NCBI GenBank assembly: GCA_038501195.1
Contig: JBBPUQ010000002.1
Coordinates: 2,542,001 to 2,606,000, forward strand
Origin: Nemania diffusa
Taxonomy: Eukaryota > Ascomycota > Sordariomycetes > Xylariales > Xylariaceae
Direction: 5' to 3'
Length of the DNA stretch: 64,000 nt
The translations under genes and the position numbers were made by a program. The notes under the pieces were generated by a model, which made no database searches, was not told where the DNA came from, and saw only the letters and a list, made by a program, of their open reading frames with translations. Below, piece by piece: positions 45,705 to 58,381 of this stretch (within the stretch, counting starts at the first letter, position 1; each line of letters starts with the position of its first letter).

Positions 45705-46196
45705 CTTGGCGGTTGGCTATGGGGAATATTAGAGTATCTGGTTGACGTTCTCAAGCTTCTATGATATAGGTCGTGAGACAAATCGGGGAGGTAGATAGTA
45801 GTTTGATGTAGTATTGTACGAAGTGCAGTTTAAGTCAAAGGGGATGATGAGGCCTGGGGAAGCTCTGGGCAGGCAGGCTCCAGGGAGCTTTCGCGTTTAG
45901 TCTAGAGCCTTGCCAAGAGCCTAAAACTAGTGGACAGTGGATAGCCCCAGTTAGGTGCCTGGAGTAGTACATAGGTACCTACATGATGTACCTATGCGTA
46001 AGGGACTTACATCGTCATATATCCGATTATCGGATTAAGTCATATATAAGTGCCAAGTCCCTGCTGTGTCTCTTACATGTAGGTATTTCACGTTCAATTC
46101 TAAGTTATTATGTCAATTGAAAATTAAAAATACATGATCATAAGGGATATTTATTCAATTGAGATTATGAAGTGCTGAAATTAATGAGTCGAGACC
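45705..46196. promoter_or_regulatory. Bidirectional promoter region, UMP1 / ABC ATPase
   Basis: A 490-bp stretch between two divergent starts. It contains the palindromic ATAGGTACCTACATGATGTACCTAT motif region around 45970-45995 and an ATCCGATTATCGGAT palindrome at about 46020-46034. No ORF is present. The role is inferred from position only. Confidence 0.4.
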
Positions 46197-48290
46197 ATGA
46201 GGCCTCCTTCTCTCCGTACTCCTGTGGTGAACATCGCCAATGGCACGTTCTACCACCATTATCCCAATAAGAGTTCAACACATACAAACCCAGCTCTCTT
46301 CAAGAACCTAAATTTCACACTGCCGTCTTCCTCTGATCCCCCAACACACTGGTATGTGGTTGGGCCGTCACTGAGTGGTAAAACAACCTTCCTACAGCTT
46401 CTCAGAGGAGCTCACCTCTGCATTCCCCCAGCAGCACGGACATATCCCTATCTGTCGTCAGATGCTGTTCCTCATAAACTGCGCGTGCCCACTAGGGCAA
46501 TTCGCTACGTAGGCTTTAACAACGACAGTTTGACGTCTGGTGTCACTACGTCAGCCTACCTCTCTGCACGGTACGAATCCAAGCGCGAGAACACCGACTT
46601 CTCGCTCCGGGATTTCCTCCTCGGCAACACACACCTCAATGCCCTAGAGCGGAACCTAGAAGACGAGCCCAACCATGCGCTCCTGGACCGGGTCGTCAAG
46701 GATTTGAAACTCTCGCAGCTTCTGGATCTTCCCGTGGCTTTCTTGAGTAACGGCCAGGGACGCAGGGCCAGGATAGCCCGGGCTTTACTCACGGCCCCCG
46801 AGGTCCTACTCTTGGATGAGCCGTTTATGGGTCTTGATCCGCCCACAGTCGCTGCACTGAGCCCGCTCCTTCACGCCCTGGCTACCAATGCGAACCCAAG
46901 ACTCGTGCTCAGCGCGAGACCACAAGACCCCATTCCTGATTGGATAACGCATCTGGTATACCTAAGAGCGGACTGCCAGGTCGAGGCAATTGGCGAAAAG
47001 GAGGCGGTTTTGGATAGCCTTCGGCGATATGTCCGTGGAGTATGGAACGGTACTCTTGTAGAGGATGCAAAGTTGGCTGTCCACAATGTAGTCCAAGTGG
47101 GAAAGACACTCACAGGAAAGGGAATCCAGGGAGAGGCGCTGATGGGGGATGAGGTTGCCAACAAAGATAAGACGCAAGTTGCCAGCGCAATGGTCGATAC
47201 GCCCAGGGTTATTGGTGAGCCGCTTGTAGAAATGGAGGGGTGCCAGGTCCAATACCGGGGCCAAGTTGCATTAGGCAACTGGAAAGAGCAAGTCAATGGT
47301 AGTGAACGTGAAGGTCTGACTTGGACCGTTCGAAGAGGAGAGAGATGGGGCATATTTGGGCCGAATGGCTCTGGGAAAACTACTAGTAAGTGATTCTCAG
47401 AGTTATCTCTTTGTTTTAGTCGGCTTAGGAAAGGGCATGGGTGCCCTAGAAACACTCACGGATCACGTTCGAGCTGGTAATAACTAAATTCGGGTATTGC
47501 AGTCGTATCTCTTATCTGTTCAGATCATCCACAGACATATTCCATGCCTATCAAGCTATTCGGACGGAGTCGGCTACCGGAACCTGGCTCTAGTGTTCTC
47601 CCCCTGACTTTTTGGGATATCCAAGCTCGAATCGGGCACTCGAGTCCTGAAATCCATCAGCATATGCCGCGGAGCCTCACCGTCCGCCAGGTCATTGAAA
47701 ACGCTTGGGCCGACACGTTTCGCACCAAGGCAAAGCTTGACGAACAGGCGAAGGAGAAGGTTGAAGCCTCTCTACGCTGGTTTGAACCAGAGCTGAACCC
47801 GGCTTACACAACACCGTCGCAAACTGCTCTGCAAGGAGAAGATCGAGCTCTTCAGTGGGCAGATCACTACATGTTTGGCGAGCTCTCGTTCTCCGCGCAG
47901 CGCGTAGCACTGTTTTTAAGGGCGATAATTAAGAATCCAGACATCGTTGTTCTCGATGAGGCATGTAGCGGTATGGACGATGGAGTCCGGAATCGATGCT
48001 TGTTATTTCTCGAGGCTGGCCAGACGAAGCAATACTTGAAACTTAGCGATGGCTCAGAAGCAATTATAGAAAGCGAGGCCTCGAAGACGGGCAATGTCAA
48101 GATTGGCGGCTTGACTGACAACCAGGCCCTGATATGTATTAGCCATGTGCGAGAAGAGATCCCGGATTGTATTAGGGAGTGGATTTGTCTCCCAGAGGCG
48201 AACTCGGGTAAGCCCGCTAGGTTTGGTGTCGCTGACGCGCCTTTGGGCCGCGATGAGAAGAGCTGGAAAGAAATCTGGGGAATGGAATAG
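46197..48290 (+). CDS. Soluble twin-ATPase ABC protein (YDR061W/ModF-like)
   Basis: Exons 46197-47385 and 47503-48290 give 658 aa with two ABC nucleotide-binding domains and no membrane segments. NBD1 has Walker [10 protein letters not shown] (residues 56-64), signature [15 protein letters not shown] and Walker [16 protein letters not shown]2 has Walker [10 protein letters not shown], split by the intron at about residue 396, a degenerate signature LSFSAQ and Walker [14 protein letters not shown]. The architecture matches the poorly studied fungal family of yeast YDR061W, related to bacterial ModF/PhrA; a mitochondrial or cytosolic location has been suggested for relatives. The function is unknown. 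The intron has a normal GTAAGT donor. Confidence 0.85.
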
Positions 48291-49432
48291 ACTTCAAAGC
48301 TATGTGTTGCTCTAAATCCTTCGCGTCTCGACGGATATAGGTCGAACACTGTGGCGCTATCTGCATAGTTACACTAAGATGGTTTGTACGGGAAAAGGCT
48401 TGGACTTGAGTACCCTTGGTAGGGAATTCGGTGTGTATATCCATCGAACTCGAAGTGACGATGTATTTAAGCGTATAGTTTATTCTATGTATGGCGGGAG
48501 TAAGCGACTGGCAGTACATGGTTAAAAGTTCTTGGATATTAAGAACAATAAGTTAATATAAAAAAGAGAAAGTGTAAATCATTTTATGAAGTAAATGTCT
48601 ATAAATAGTTTATCAGCGCGAAACGGGAACTATGAGAAGCGCGGCGTATATCTTTACCTTAAGCAGGCGAGAGTATAGTTAAACGGAGGAAAGATCAATA
48701 TAGGTCAATATAGGGGCGTGGACGATAAAATCCTACCCAAGGTATTCAGGGCTTCTAGAACTCATCAGTTCTACTGAACTTTGCATACCTTACCTAAGCG
48801 TAACATTAGTAGTTGTGCCAAGCTCGTGACTGTAATAGCTTGAAGCAAGATTATGTAGACTAGGTAGCTTCTATTGAAATGCATAGGAGTAACGTTCTGT
48901 CAACACGTAGACTAACTCATATTGCGTTATAGTGTGGCTAGATAGCCTATTAAGTCTACACATTTATTAGCCTATGCTTCATAAGGATCTCAACTTCGGT
49001 TATACTTCCATGGCAATATGTTAGACTATTAGCAATAAGTAGCGAATGCAACATAGCGAACATAGTCAGTAACAAAACTCTCATTAGATAATATTAATAT
49101 TCCGAGCTTGCTAGTTATTTTCTTAAAGGATAGGGCAGTAGTAAGTGAATGAAAAGCCTCAATTAGTTTATCAAAAGTGTTGCTATAAAACAAAAGGCGT
49201 CCATTTACGTAGACTCAACCATGCGCACACAGATGCTTAGACTGATTGTTGAATTCTAGCAGGAAAGCTAGACCATAATTTAGTCAACTCCACGAGGGGC
49301 GTGGCATGCTGGGTTAACCAAGCCTTACCTACTCGAACTATGGGCTCAATGGGATTTATCACAAGATGACTCTAGATTATCCACTTATTGGCTATTCTCG
49401 TCTTTGGAGGAAAATTGTTGTCCACAAAGCAA
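48291..49432. other. Intergenic region between convergent genes
   Basis: AT-rich (especially 48530-49200) with a short direct repeat GATCAATATAGG/GGTCAATATAGG at about 48691-48714. No gene or RNA feature is recognised. Confidence 0.45.
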
Positions 49433-51719
49433 TCACTTACTTCTATTACCGCTAGGACCTTTGGGAGGATCACGAACAAGTAGTCTCACTTTACCGTCCC
49501 CAATTTCAACACCCTGGCTGAGTATGTCAACCTCTTCTTCGGCCTCTTTCGGCTCTTCTCTCGCCAGCGACTTATCCCAGCTCCTTGCATCGATGCCAAG
49601 GATGCCCCCCATGCTGCTACGGTCGCCAGGTACCGAAAATTCGCGATAAGCATACCTCCACTCGTTTAGGAAATTTCTAATTGCCTTGCCAACCTTGTCT
49701 TTACCATTCTTACTGTGATGCCCTGTCCCTGTAATTGCGTACACAGGCTTGCTCTCCTTGCTGTTGTCGAGTAAAACCCTCTCTAAATAGTCAACTGCTT
49801 CTTCGGGATGTAACCCATGTAGGTCTACGTAGATCTCGGGACTCGATAAGCTTCCTTTATTTCGGGCCTCATATAATTCGCGCGCGGCCTCTCGATGCGC
49901 CTTTCGCATCAGGTCATTTTCACTCTGACCCCGAAGGCTGAGCGCCTTGGCCGCCCGGGCGTCGTTGCGATTCCATGCTTGCGCAGCACTGAGCACATGT
50001 TAGAGTGCGGCGATTATAAAATGTGATCAGACTCACCTTTGGAGGAATTTATTACGAAGGCCACCGTGTTTGATAGCCTCTTGACGAGACTTTAAGTAGG
50101 CCTTATTAGCTTTATCTCCTGTCTCTAGCCAAGGTATTTGCTTAGGCATGGGAATGGCCTGGGCGGCAGCGCTATTCTCTCCATTCTTAATGTTTGTAGA
50201 GCTCCCATTTCGACCAATCTTCTTCGACTCTAGCCGATTCGGACTAGGATTAGGCGACGGTGACATCTTTACAATATCAGCTAAGGAACTGGGAGTGTAA
50301 TTTTCTTTGTGTCCATGACCATGCCCACCGCGCTTTCCATGGTGCTTTTTGCTAGGCTTAGAAGTAGCAGAACTAAGAGATGGGAAGGCATCGTTGTCAT
50401 CCATCGATGGAGCGACAGTGCCATCTTTTGTTTGAGGGCGACTTCCCGGGCGAGAACGTGAACGGCCTCCGTCGTTAGCTACAAAGCCATGTACAGGCTT
50501 CAAACCTGGTGGTGGTGTGAGGGCGGCACCCGTATAGTTAAAGCTGGGGGCATAGGGATTCAGTTCTGGAGTTGCTGGGCGCAATGCTGGGAAGGCGTTG
50601 TGATCTTGAACCTGAAGACTCTGAGACTTCTGAGGTGGTGTACTACTACCGTCTACATTGAGTCGGTTTAACAGATGAGCTGGGTCATGAGAGAAAATGC
50701 AAGTGTCTCCTGCCAAACAGTTTCCCATAATCCAGTACCTATATCAATTAGCGAGTTGATGCAAGTAACGACAGCAAGCTTAGCACTGACTTGCAGATAT
50801 GATTGCTTAAATCATGGCTAAAACGGCAATCTGCCCTTAGGCATTGGCCGGTAGATAGATAAAACTTGCAGATGATGCCAGCCTTCTGCTGCGTGGACGG
50901 TGTGCCGGGCCGCATGTCTGGCGTTGTAGACTTTCCAATGAGTAGACCCTTCGACTCAGGAGAAAGGGCTGTGGCATCAGCGGATTCGGAACCTTGGGAT
51001 TCCATCATTGCTGTGATAGTTGCACTAAGATCATAGCCATGCAATGCCAGAGCAGTTTCAATCTCATCATCTGTCTTAGATTGGCCCAAAATAGAACGGA
51101 GCATGTCGTACGGAGTCATATCTGACTGTTGCGCCGAAACGTATTCAGGCGCAGCCGCATTCAAGACGCTCGTGTTTCCTACTGATGACGAAATACTAAG
51201 CGCGTCGTCACTGACGAGCCAATCGACATTTTCCGTCTGGAATTCACCGTATATTTCCTGCGCGGGAGTGGTGTCGCTTGCAAACTCGTATGCGTTGAGA
51301 TTCGGGCTATTGGGGATCACTGGTGCGGCGAAGGCAAGCCGTGGAGATGGCCGCGGCGATGAAAAGGGCGAAACAGTCGAGGACTTGGTTCTGCTAAGGC
51401 TAGTAGGAATGAAGCCCGGAGGTGCTAGTGGGCTCACGCCCAAGCGAGGCGATCCGGATACAGGAGTGGCAGAACCTCGCCATGAGGCTGGCGACGGACG
51501 GCGGAGAATGGTTTGTCGAATGGGGGGCGGCGAGGTTGCGCTCCCGCCCGTGTCACGGTGCCGCCATAACGCATCGAGCACTGCGTTGTCCAGGGATGAG
51601 CCAGTCAGAGTCGTTTCCCTCTTGAGCAATTCCTCGAGTTTGTCCGTTTTGTCCTCATCCTCTATATTTGGGTCCTGCAGGATAGGCAGGCATAGCTCAT
51701 ACGTCTCGTCGGAGACCAT
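49433..51719 (-). CDS. CCCH zinc-finger and Smr-domain protein (RNA-binding/nuclease-like)
   Basis: Exons 50791-51719, 50037-50738 and 49433-49988 (minus strand) give 728 aa. A CUE/UBA-like helical segment (DMLRSILGQSKTDDEIETAL, about residues 215-250) precedes two CCCH zinc fingers. Finger 1 has C284, C293, C298 and H302; finger 2 has C309, C317, C323 and H327, with intron 1 splitting it after C309-K310. A disordered His/Gly/Ser-rich linker follows, then a DUF1771 helix (about 544-590) and an Smr domain with DLHGLHPEEAVDYLE and TGTGHHSKNG. Smr domains of this type (yeast Cue2, human N4BP2) cut RNA in ribosome-associated no-go decay, so a role in translation surveillance is likely but inferred. 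The DLHGxH and GTGHHS residues are intact. Confidence 0.88.
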
Positions 51720-53180
51720 GATGACGCGGCTCCGGAGGAGCGGATGTTCGGGGGAGATGGGTAGAAGAAGGGATACTGCAGTCGGAAGAGTAAAAGCTGC
51801 GGGTGGTGTGCTATAAGGGTCGGCTTAGCGGCGCATACAATCCAGGGAATACGAGACAAGACTGAACACAAGTAGCGACCGAATAAGCATACATTGAAAA
51901 CGAGAGCGAAGAAAGAAGGCGTGCGCAGACGCGAAGATGCGAAGATGCGAAGATAAGGCAAGGCAGGGTGCTAACTGAACGTCGAGTGCCACGGACAATA
52001 GGCGACTACTCGCATCATGCAGATGCCGGGAAAGTAAGGCTACTAGATAAGTGCGAGTCGAGCAGAAACGAAGGGCAACGCGGGCAACGCTGACAACGCT
52101 GACACACCCACTGCACCAGAACAGCGAGCGGCCTCGGTGGATATATGTGTGAACCAAAACAGGAGAGAAGAAGAAAGGAAGAAAGCCTCGTGGGGGCTCT
52201 TATTGTGACACGAGGGGTGCTATCCCGCGGAGGTCGGTAAGGTATGTAGGTACTGCCCGGTACAGAGTATGACAGGCAGGTAGGTATTTCAGGATCGTCG
52301 GGTGCTGATAACAGCAGCAGACGTGTGGTCCAAGGATGGTTGGCGGTATGTAACAACAAAGGTAGGCAGGTAAGGTAGGCAAGTATGTAGGTAGTGAGAG
52401 CGAGGAGGGATCGGGGAGGGTGTTGATGCAATCAAGTGGGGACGTAGCTTAGCCATGCCATAGGTACCTACCTCCTTATTTGATTAGTGTACGATCGTAC
52501 CTTGGTATGCTACCCGACAGTCCTGTACAGGAGGCAAACTTAATCACCTTAGGTGTCTGATAGAGCTCACAGTGGGTACCTCTTACAGCGATTTACCCTC
52601 TAAAAAGGGTACCAATCGGTTTCAGGGCAGCTCGTGCCTGGGGAATGAAAGGTAAAAGGTAGCAGGTAGGAAGGCAACAGGAAACAAGGGGCTGGGGCAG
52701 TGAAGCCAAACCCACTCTTATTACAAGTAAGTAACTACCAACCGAAGCCGTATCTATGTAGTTGGTCGGTTCCTGGTTGTCTGGCATGCTGCTCCTTGTC
52801 GAGGAATTAGAACATTAGAACACAGCTCAGGGCATATACAATTTAGGTAAGTAGGTTAGGTATCTACTTAGAGGTAGGATGTAGGTGTCACATATCGTAG
52901 TACCTACCTCAGAGAGGTATAGAACATCCATCAAGGTAGCCTAAGTGGGACTGCTTCAGTATCACCCCCTATTTCCGCAAACAGCGAGCACCGCCAGCCA
53001 CAACTCCTACCTAGGTCCCTACATGCCATAGGTTGTGGGCTTATGATATTCTATATTTGATGTAGGTATGTATCTGCAGTTATCCCCAATGCCTTCGAGC
53101 CCGTTTGGATTCGTTTTGAGATGAATGATTCCGCCTAGATTAGTCCTATATGGACCCATCTAGATACCACACAGCATCTC
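51720..53180. other. Intergenic region
   Basis: Upstream region of the CCCH/Smr gene and 3' flank of the JmjC gene. It contains GAAGATGC repeats at 51933-51955, GGCAACGC/TGACAACGCTGACA repeats at 52074-52103, and several TAGGTA/TACCTA motifs (52461-52472, 52840-52915). ORFs here have no coding character. Confidence 0.45.
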
Positions 53181-55035
53181 CTAGGGTATCTCTTCTTCAT
53201 CCTCTTCGGCAAAACCGAAGCTGAAACCACCAGTTCCATTCACCTCTTCGTTCTTTATCCCAACTGCCTCCTCCCACTTTCTCTTTTTCTTCTGACTTCT
53301 CCGATCGAGCTCGTCGAGCGCCTCGCTGAGAAGTTCTGGGTAGCTTTGTTCAAGTCGTTGCACAAAAAGGTCGAACGGACTCTCGATTGTTCTCTTGAAA
53401 CCGGTAACTTGATCTGGTTTGTTCTTGAGAAAGGAGAGGGCGTCCGCTAGGTGGGAATTCGGAACAAAGTTTTGTGTAAGAGCTATACCAGGCGCAAGAT
53501 TGACCACTAAATGCCACCACCCACTAGGCACATGCAAAATCTCTCCCGCTTTGCAGACTCCTTCAATGCAACCCGGTAGCGTTCGAGCCTCTGCGTGAAA
53601 TTCGAGGAGCCACTCGGCTATGCTAAGCGGACTGGTAACCTCACTACTGTCCTCTGATACGAAGACACCAGGCACGTGTGAAGATGGGGGGAACATGATC
53701 CAATACTTCGACCCTTGGACTACGATTTTAAAGTCAGTAATGCAGCCGCTAAAATACGAAGGGCAAGATGTTGAGGGCGCGCAATAACCAGGGTCAGGCT
53801 TGGCCCGAGTTCCTAGCATTGGTAACGGTGATCGCATTAAGGAAAACCCTCTAGCTGTGACTCACCGACAGCATTCCATGCACTTGTTGCATTCGGGTCT
53901 TTGTGGAAAGTCGAGCCACTACGTGCCGGACCAACGATGAGCCATCGGTGCGCCGGTCGTTCTGCGCCAAGTACCTCGAATAAATCCGGACCAAAGCAAT
54001 GAGGCGGCCAATAGACGGGGTCTTTTTGGGATCCAATGTCGATGTTCATCTTTTCTGCGAACCATCGATCAAATAGGTACAGTGGACTTTCGTCGTCATT
54101 TTCTAACATGTATTCATGATAGGTTGAGAACGGCCAATCAACCGATTCGGCTCGAAAGCTAACATTGGAAAATTCCCGATGAAAATGTTGGATATTCCAG
54201 TCTTGGAAAACTGGCCACGTTTGTATGCAGTCTGTCAGAATAAAGGGGGTGTTGCTCCAATTCTGGGCGAACTCGTCATAAGCAAGGTTTGCTAGGCGAG
54301 AGATTTGGTTTGATACAGGTATGGCTGATGCGTACTTCTCCAAAGCAATATGTGAACAGGCAAACGGCCTATGCAGGACATCTGAGAAAATATTGCTACA
54401 GTCGATGCTGCTTCGTGCTTCCGCTGGTAGATTAAGATATGTCGCTTTCCAAGTGCCATTCCAAACCGGGCCCTTTCCCTCAGAGATAATTGGTGATCTG
54501 TATGCAAAACGAGTCAGCATAGAGCAGCCCTTTTGACTAGGCATGTGCCGAGGAGACAGGCCTCTCAATACCAGGCTCGAAGTGCCATGAAAATATACTT
54601 CCTAGATAGAGTGCCCATAACACCTAATGAATCAATCATCTGACCACCTCAAACCCAAGAGGCAAGGGGTGTTGGTCATAGCTCTCGTATAGACTTTCCT
54701 CTTACAGACAAGACAATGGCTTAGTGGTTCACTCACTCTATAAACAGGGCTTTCCACAGATCATCTAACTGCCCAAAGGCATACAGAAAGCGGCATGTAG
54801 AAGCAAGCTTCCTCAGCGACGTTGCGTCAAGGTACTCGAGTAAGTGTAGAATCATCTCATCTGGCAATTGGCCAACGGTACCTGTGTATTGCCGTACACT
54901 GGGGCCATTCGCGAAATACTGGTTCCCAAGTGGTTTGATGCCCATTGGATGGATAGGAATAGAGTTAATAACGCCTGGTTCGTCATGGTCCGATATCCTA
55001 CCCCCTCCATAACTTGGACTCTCTGTAAGCAACAT
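53181..55035 (-). CDS. F-box and JmjC domain protein (JMJD6-like fold)
   Basis: Exons 54737-55035, 53866-54497 and 53181-53719 (minus strand) give 489 aa. An F-box (QLPDEMILHLLEYLDATSLRKLAS, about residues 55-100) is followed by a JmjC dioxygenase domain. The facial triad looks present: the proximal HxD is in STFHKDPNATSAWNA (about residue 297) and the distal His in PSGWWHLVVNL (about residue 378). Relatives are 2-oxoglutarate/Fe(II) hydroxylases or demethylases of the JMJD6 group acting on proteins or RNA. The C-terminus is basic then acidic (KKKRKWEE ... EEDEEEIP). The introns are 146 and 239 bp; the longer one sits between the F-box and the JmjC part. The substrate is unknown. Confidence 0.87.
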
Positions 55036-55886
55036 TAGGCTTGGAAGATAAATATAGCTAAATATTTATTAGACACAGGAGAGAAGGTTCGCATAAGTAC
55101 TTGGTGAAAAATAGAACACACAATAGTACTGCAGGTAAGTTTTGTGGGTAACTTTTACTTGGCTTTGAATGGGTTAGGTAGGTTAGGTACCAGAAACCTA
55201 CCTAGGAGGTAGGTACCTACTGCGTAGGTGTTTAAAAAAAAAAGCCCGCCAACAGGCTGTACCAATAGAATACCTACTTGCACAGGCAAGCATATCTAAA
55301 CAAAGCACATTGATATGTATCGTGTGCATGTGGGCTGGGCATTGGCTAACTGCGACGAATCAACCCCTCAACCCCTCCTTTATTCACCTACGCAGTATGT
55401 CTGCGGGTACAGTGTCATAGGTAGATGTACTAAAAATACTAGGCTAGGAACCTTGTGGTAAACTAAAGTTGCTTATAGTTAGAGTGTCAGACCTTCTACT
55501 AAGTCGTACCACACCAGGCTCTGTACGTACTGCGGTCAACTAAAGTTTCTCCGGAGTTTTGCCCCCACTCAAATTTTTTTTTCTTGCCTATAGAACAGCT
55601 TGGGCTTTTCCCTCTCCCCTTTGAACCCTCCCAAATCATCTCAGGTTTAATCCAGACAACAACCACAATAAGGAAATCATCTTCTGGACCGTATCGCTCT
55701 CGCTATTGTTGAGAGAATTACGTCCATTCCATTCTCATATTTCGCTTCTCCGCCGACTTTATTGCCTCAGTGCAGAAGTCCGCGCCTTTTCCTCCCGAAC
55801 CCCACCACCACTCCTCTATCTCCCTCTTCTTGAATTTCAAGCTGTGCTTGGAATTCGGGAAGTTGCAAACATCTTAATTCGCAATC
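55036..55886. promoter_or_regulatory. Divergent promoter region, JmjC gene / eIF4A
   Basis: A dense cluster of TTAGGTAGG/CCTACCTAGG palindromic motifs lies at 55168-55232, followed by an A run at 55235-55244. The last 250 bp are pyrimidine-rich with several CT-tracts, typical of the leader of a highly expressed fungal housekeeping gene such as eIF4A. Confidence 0.4.
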
Positions 55887-57267
55887 ATGGCTACCGATAA
55901 GGGGCTCGAGGATATCGAGCAATCCCAGATCGAGTCTAACTATGACGAGACCGTCGACTCCTTCGATGAGATGAGCCTGCGCTCCGAACTACTTCGAGGT
56001 AAGATGCGCCACCGCGAATAAAACCCCTCCGATCCGGTCGCAACCCACATCAAGGCTAACGTGATATCTATCGCAGGTGTCTACGCGTATGGTTTCGAGC
56101 GCCCGTCTGCTATCCAGCAGCGCGCTATTATGCCGGTCATTAAGGGTACGTGTTCTGTACCCGCCTGATGATGGCATTTGGTTCTAATGCACTACAGGTC
56201 ACGATGTTATTGCGCAGGCCCAGTCTGGTACTGGCAAGACGGCTACATTCTCCATCTCTGTTCTCCAGAAGATCGACCCCAGCCTCAAGCAATGCCAGGC
56301 TCTGATTCTAGCTCCCACTCGGGAACTTGCCCAACAGATCCAAAAGGTGGTGGTTGCCATTGGTGACTTCATGAGCATCGAATGCCATGCTTGCATTGGT
56401 GGCACCAGCGTTCGTGACGACATGAAGGCTCTTCAAGACGGCCCTCAGGTTGTCGTTGGCACGCCCGGCCGTGTCCAGGACATGATCCAACGACGCTTCC
56501 TTAAGACTGACGGCATGAAGATGTTTGTTCTTGACGAGGCCGATGAAATGCTTTCGGTTTGTTCTCCTACCATGAGTCAACTCATAACTCCCCTTGCTAA
56601 CTGGCTCCATTAGCGCGGTTTCACCGAGCAAATCTACGATATTTTCCAACTCCTTCCTCAGTCCACTCAGGTCGTCCTTCTCTCCGCCACCATGCCCCAG
56701 GACGTCCTTGAGGTTACGACCAAGTTCATGCGCGACCCCGTCCGTATCCTCGTGAAGAAGGATGAACTTACCCTAGAAGGTATCAAGCAGTTCTACATCG
56801 CTGTAGAGAAGGAAGAGTGGAAGCTCGACACCCTCTCCGATTTGTACGAGACTGTTACTATCACCCAAGCCGTTATTTTCTGCAACACCCGCAGAAAGGT
56901 CGACTGGCTCACTGATAAGCTCACTGCTCGTGATTTCACGGTTTCAGCTATGCACGGTGATATGGACCAGGCTCAACGTGACCTTATTATGAAGGAGTTC
57001 CGCTCGGGATCTTCTCGTGTTCTTATTGCCACCGATCTCCTCGCTCGTGGAATCGACGTCCAGCAAGTTTCGCTAGTCATCAACTACGATCTACCCGCGA
57101 ACCGAGAGAACTACATCCATCGCATCGGTCGTGGTGGTCGATTTGGCCGAAAGGGTGTGGCTATCAACTTTGTGACAGCCGAGGATGTACGCATGATGAG
57201 AGAAATTGAACAGTTCTACAGCACTCAAATCGAGGAGATGCCCATGAACGTTGCCGACCTCATCTAA
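55887..57267 (+). CDS. TIF1: Translation initiation factor eIF4A (DEAD-box helicase)
   Basis: Exons 55887-55998, 56077-56145, 56198-56556 and 56614-57267 give 397 aa, the canonical eIF4A length. It unwinds 5' UTR structure as part of eIF4F. All helicase motifs are intact: the Q motif region ([12 protein letters not shown]), motif [56 protein letters not shown] and [13 protein letters not shown]; the protein ends NVADLI. The N-terminus [19 protein letters not shown] is eIF4A-specific rather than Fal1-like. Codon use is biased to C-ending codons, as expected for high expression. Confidence 0.97.
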
Positions 57268-58381
57268 ACACGCCTTATTTTACTACACAACCCCATTTCT
57301 CTCTGCATACATTACGTGTCTCTCGAGGTTGGTGGCCAAGGGTATTCCAGGGTTAGATAGACGCAGGAGGGAGGCTGGTTTCTCCTGCAGCTGATGCTAC
57401 GGTTGTCGATATGGGAAATCACGTTGCATTCCTCCGGCAGTGGTAGAAAAGTAATTGATGCATCTGGGAATTTTCGGCTATGTATTGGCACCTAATCTCC
57501 GGTGGTGCATGCTGCCTGGCGGGAGGAGTCGTTGGTGTTTCTTCCTTTGCTCGTTTCGCGTACGTTTTGTACCTAGGCCACCAGATGTTTACCTCTCAAT
57601 AAAAATCCTAAACCGAATCAAACAACTTAGGACCATCGTGATATCTCTAGATTGAGCTTTTAAGTCATGTTCAACTCCCCCTGCAATTTTCTATTTCTTC
57701 TGTGTCTTGTTGAGCATACTTGTCATCTCTTTTCATCTCACGGCCCCCATCCCCATCTCCGTTCCGATACCGAGGGGTCCAACAGATCTCGTAGCCAGTA
57801 ATAAAAATGAAATATGCCATCATAGAATATCCTTTGCCTTAAGCTAGGTTAGCATGTCGAAGATTTTTTTGGCCTTCTTAGAATTAAGCCGGCCTGATAT
57901 AGGCACTATCAGATAATATGTAGATATCTTAAGCACCCGACGCCCTACCTAGGTACATGTAATATTGTGCGACAAGACAAGTTGAATTTCATTTGGCGGC
58001 AAGTGTGTACATGTAACACATCTGTGTGCATGCAACAAGCACTTGCCCAGGTGCTTGTTTGGTATGTCAGCTGGGGAAAGGTTATCAGACATTAAGCAGG
58101 AGCACTCTACTGAACAGTGGCCACCGAAGCGTGCCTGCCTCCGTAGTATAACAAGACAATCAAATTCTAGTTTAGTTGCAAAACTAATCAATCTAATTTA
58201 CTTGAGGTGTCGAAGGTTCCTCAACTTCCTAATCCAACACACTTCGTCACCTGCTTCCGCTCCCTTTAAGCCTCCTTTGAGCCCACATAGCGAGGACGCG
58301 CAGTTGGTAATTTTCCCTCTATTAGCAAACGAATCATATACTTTACGGTATCTTTATACTTTCGGCTTTGATTTTGAAACT
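57268..58381. other. Intergenic region
   Basis: 3' UTR of eIF4A and the upstream region of the coiled-coil gene. An open frame runs in from 58043 in frame with the next gene, but its first part lacks coding character, so 58382 is preferred as start. Confidence 0.45.

Noticed and set aside
51825..52431. Minus-strand ORFs upstream of the CCCH/Smr gene
   Set aside because: Their Leu/Ser/Tyr/Pro-rich composition reflects pyrimidine-rich promoter DNA; no motif or splice connection to the gene is seen.
58043..58381. N-terminal extension of the coiled-coil protein by 113 residues
   Set aside because: The extension crosses AT-rich promoter-like sequence without coding character; the ATG at 58382 follows a typical leader.
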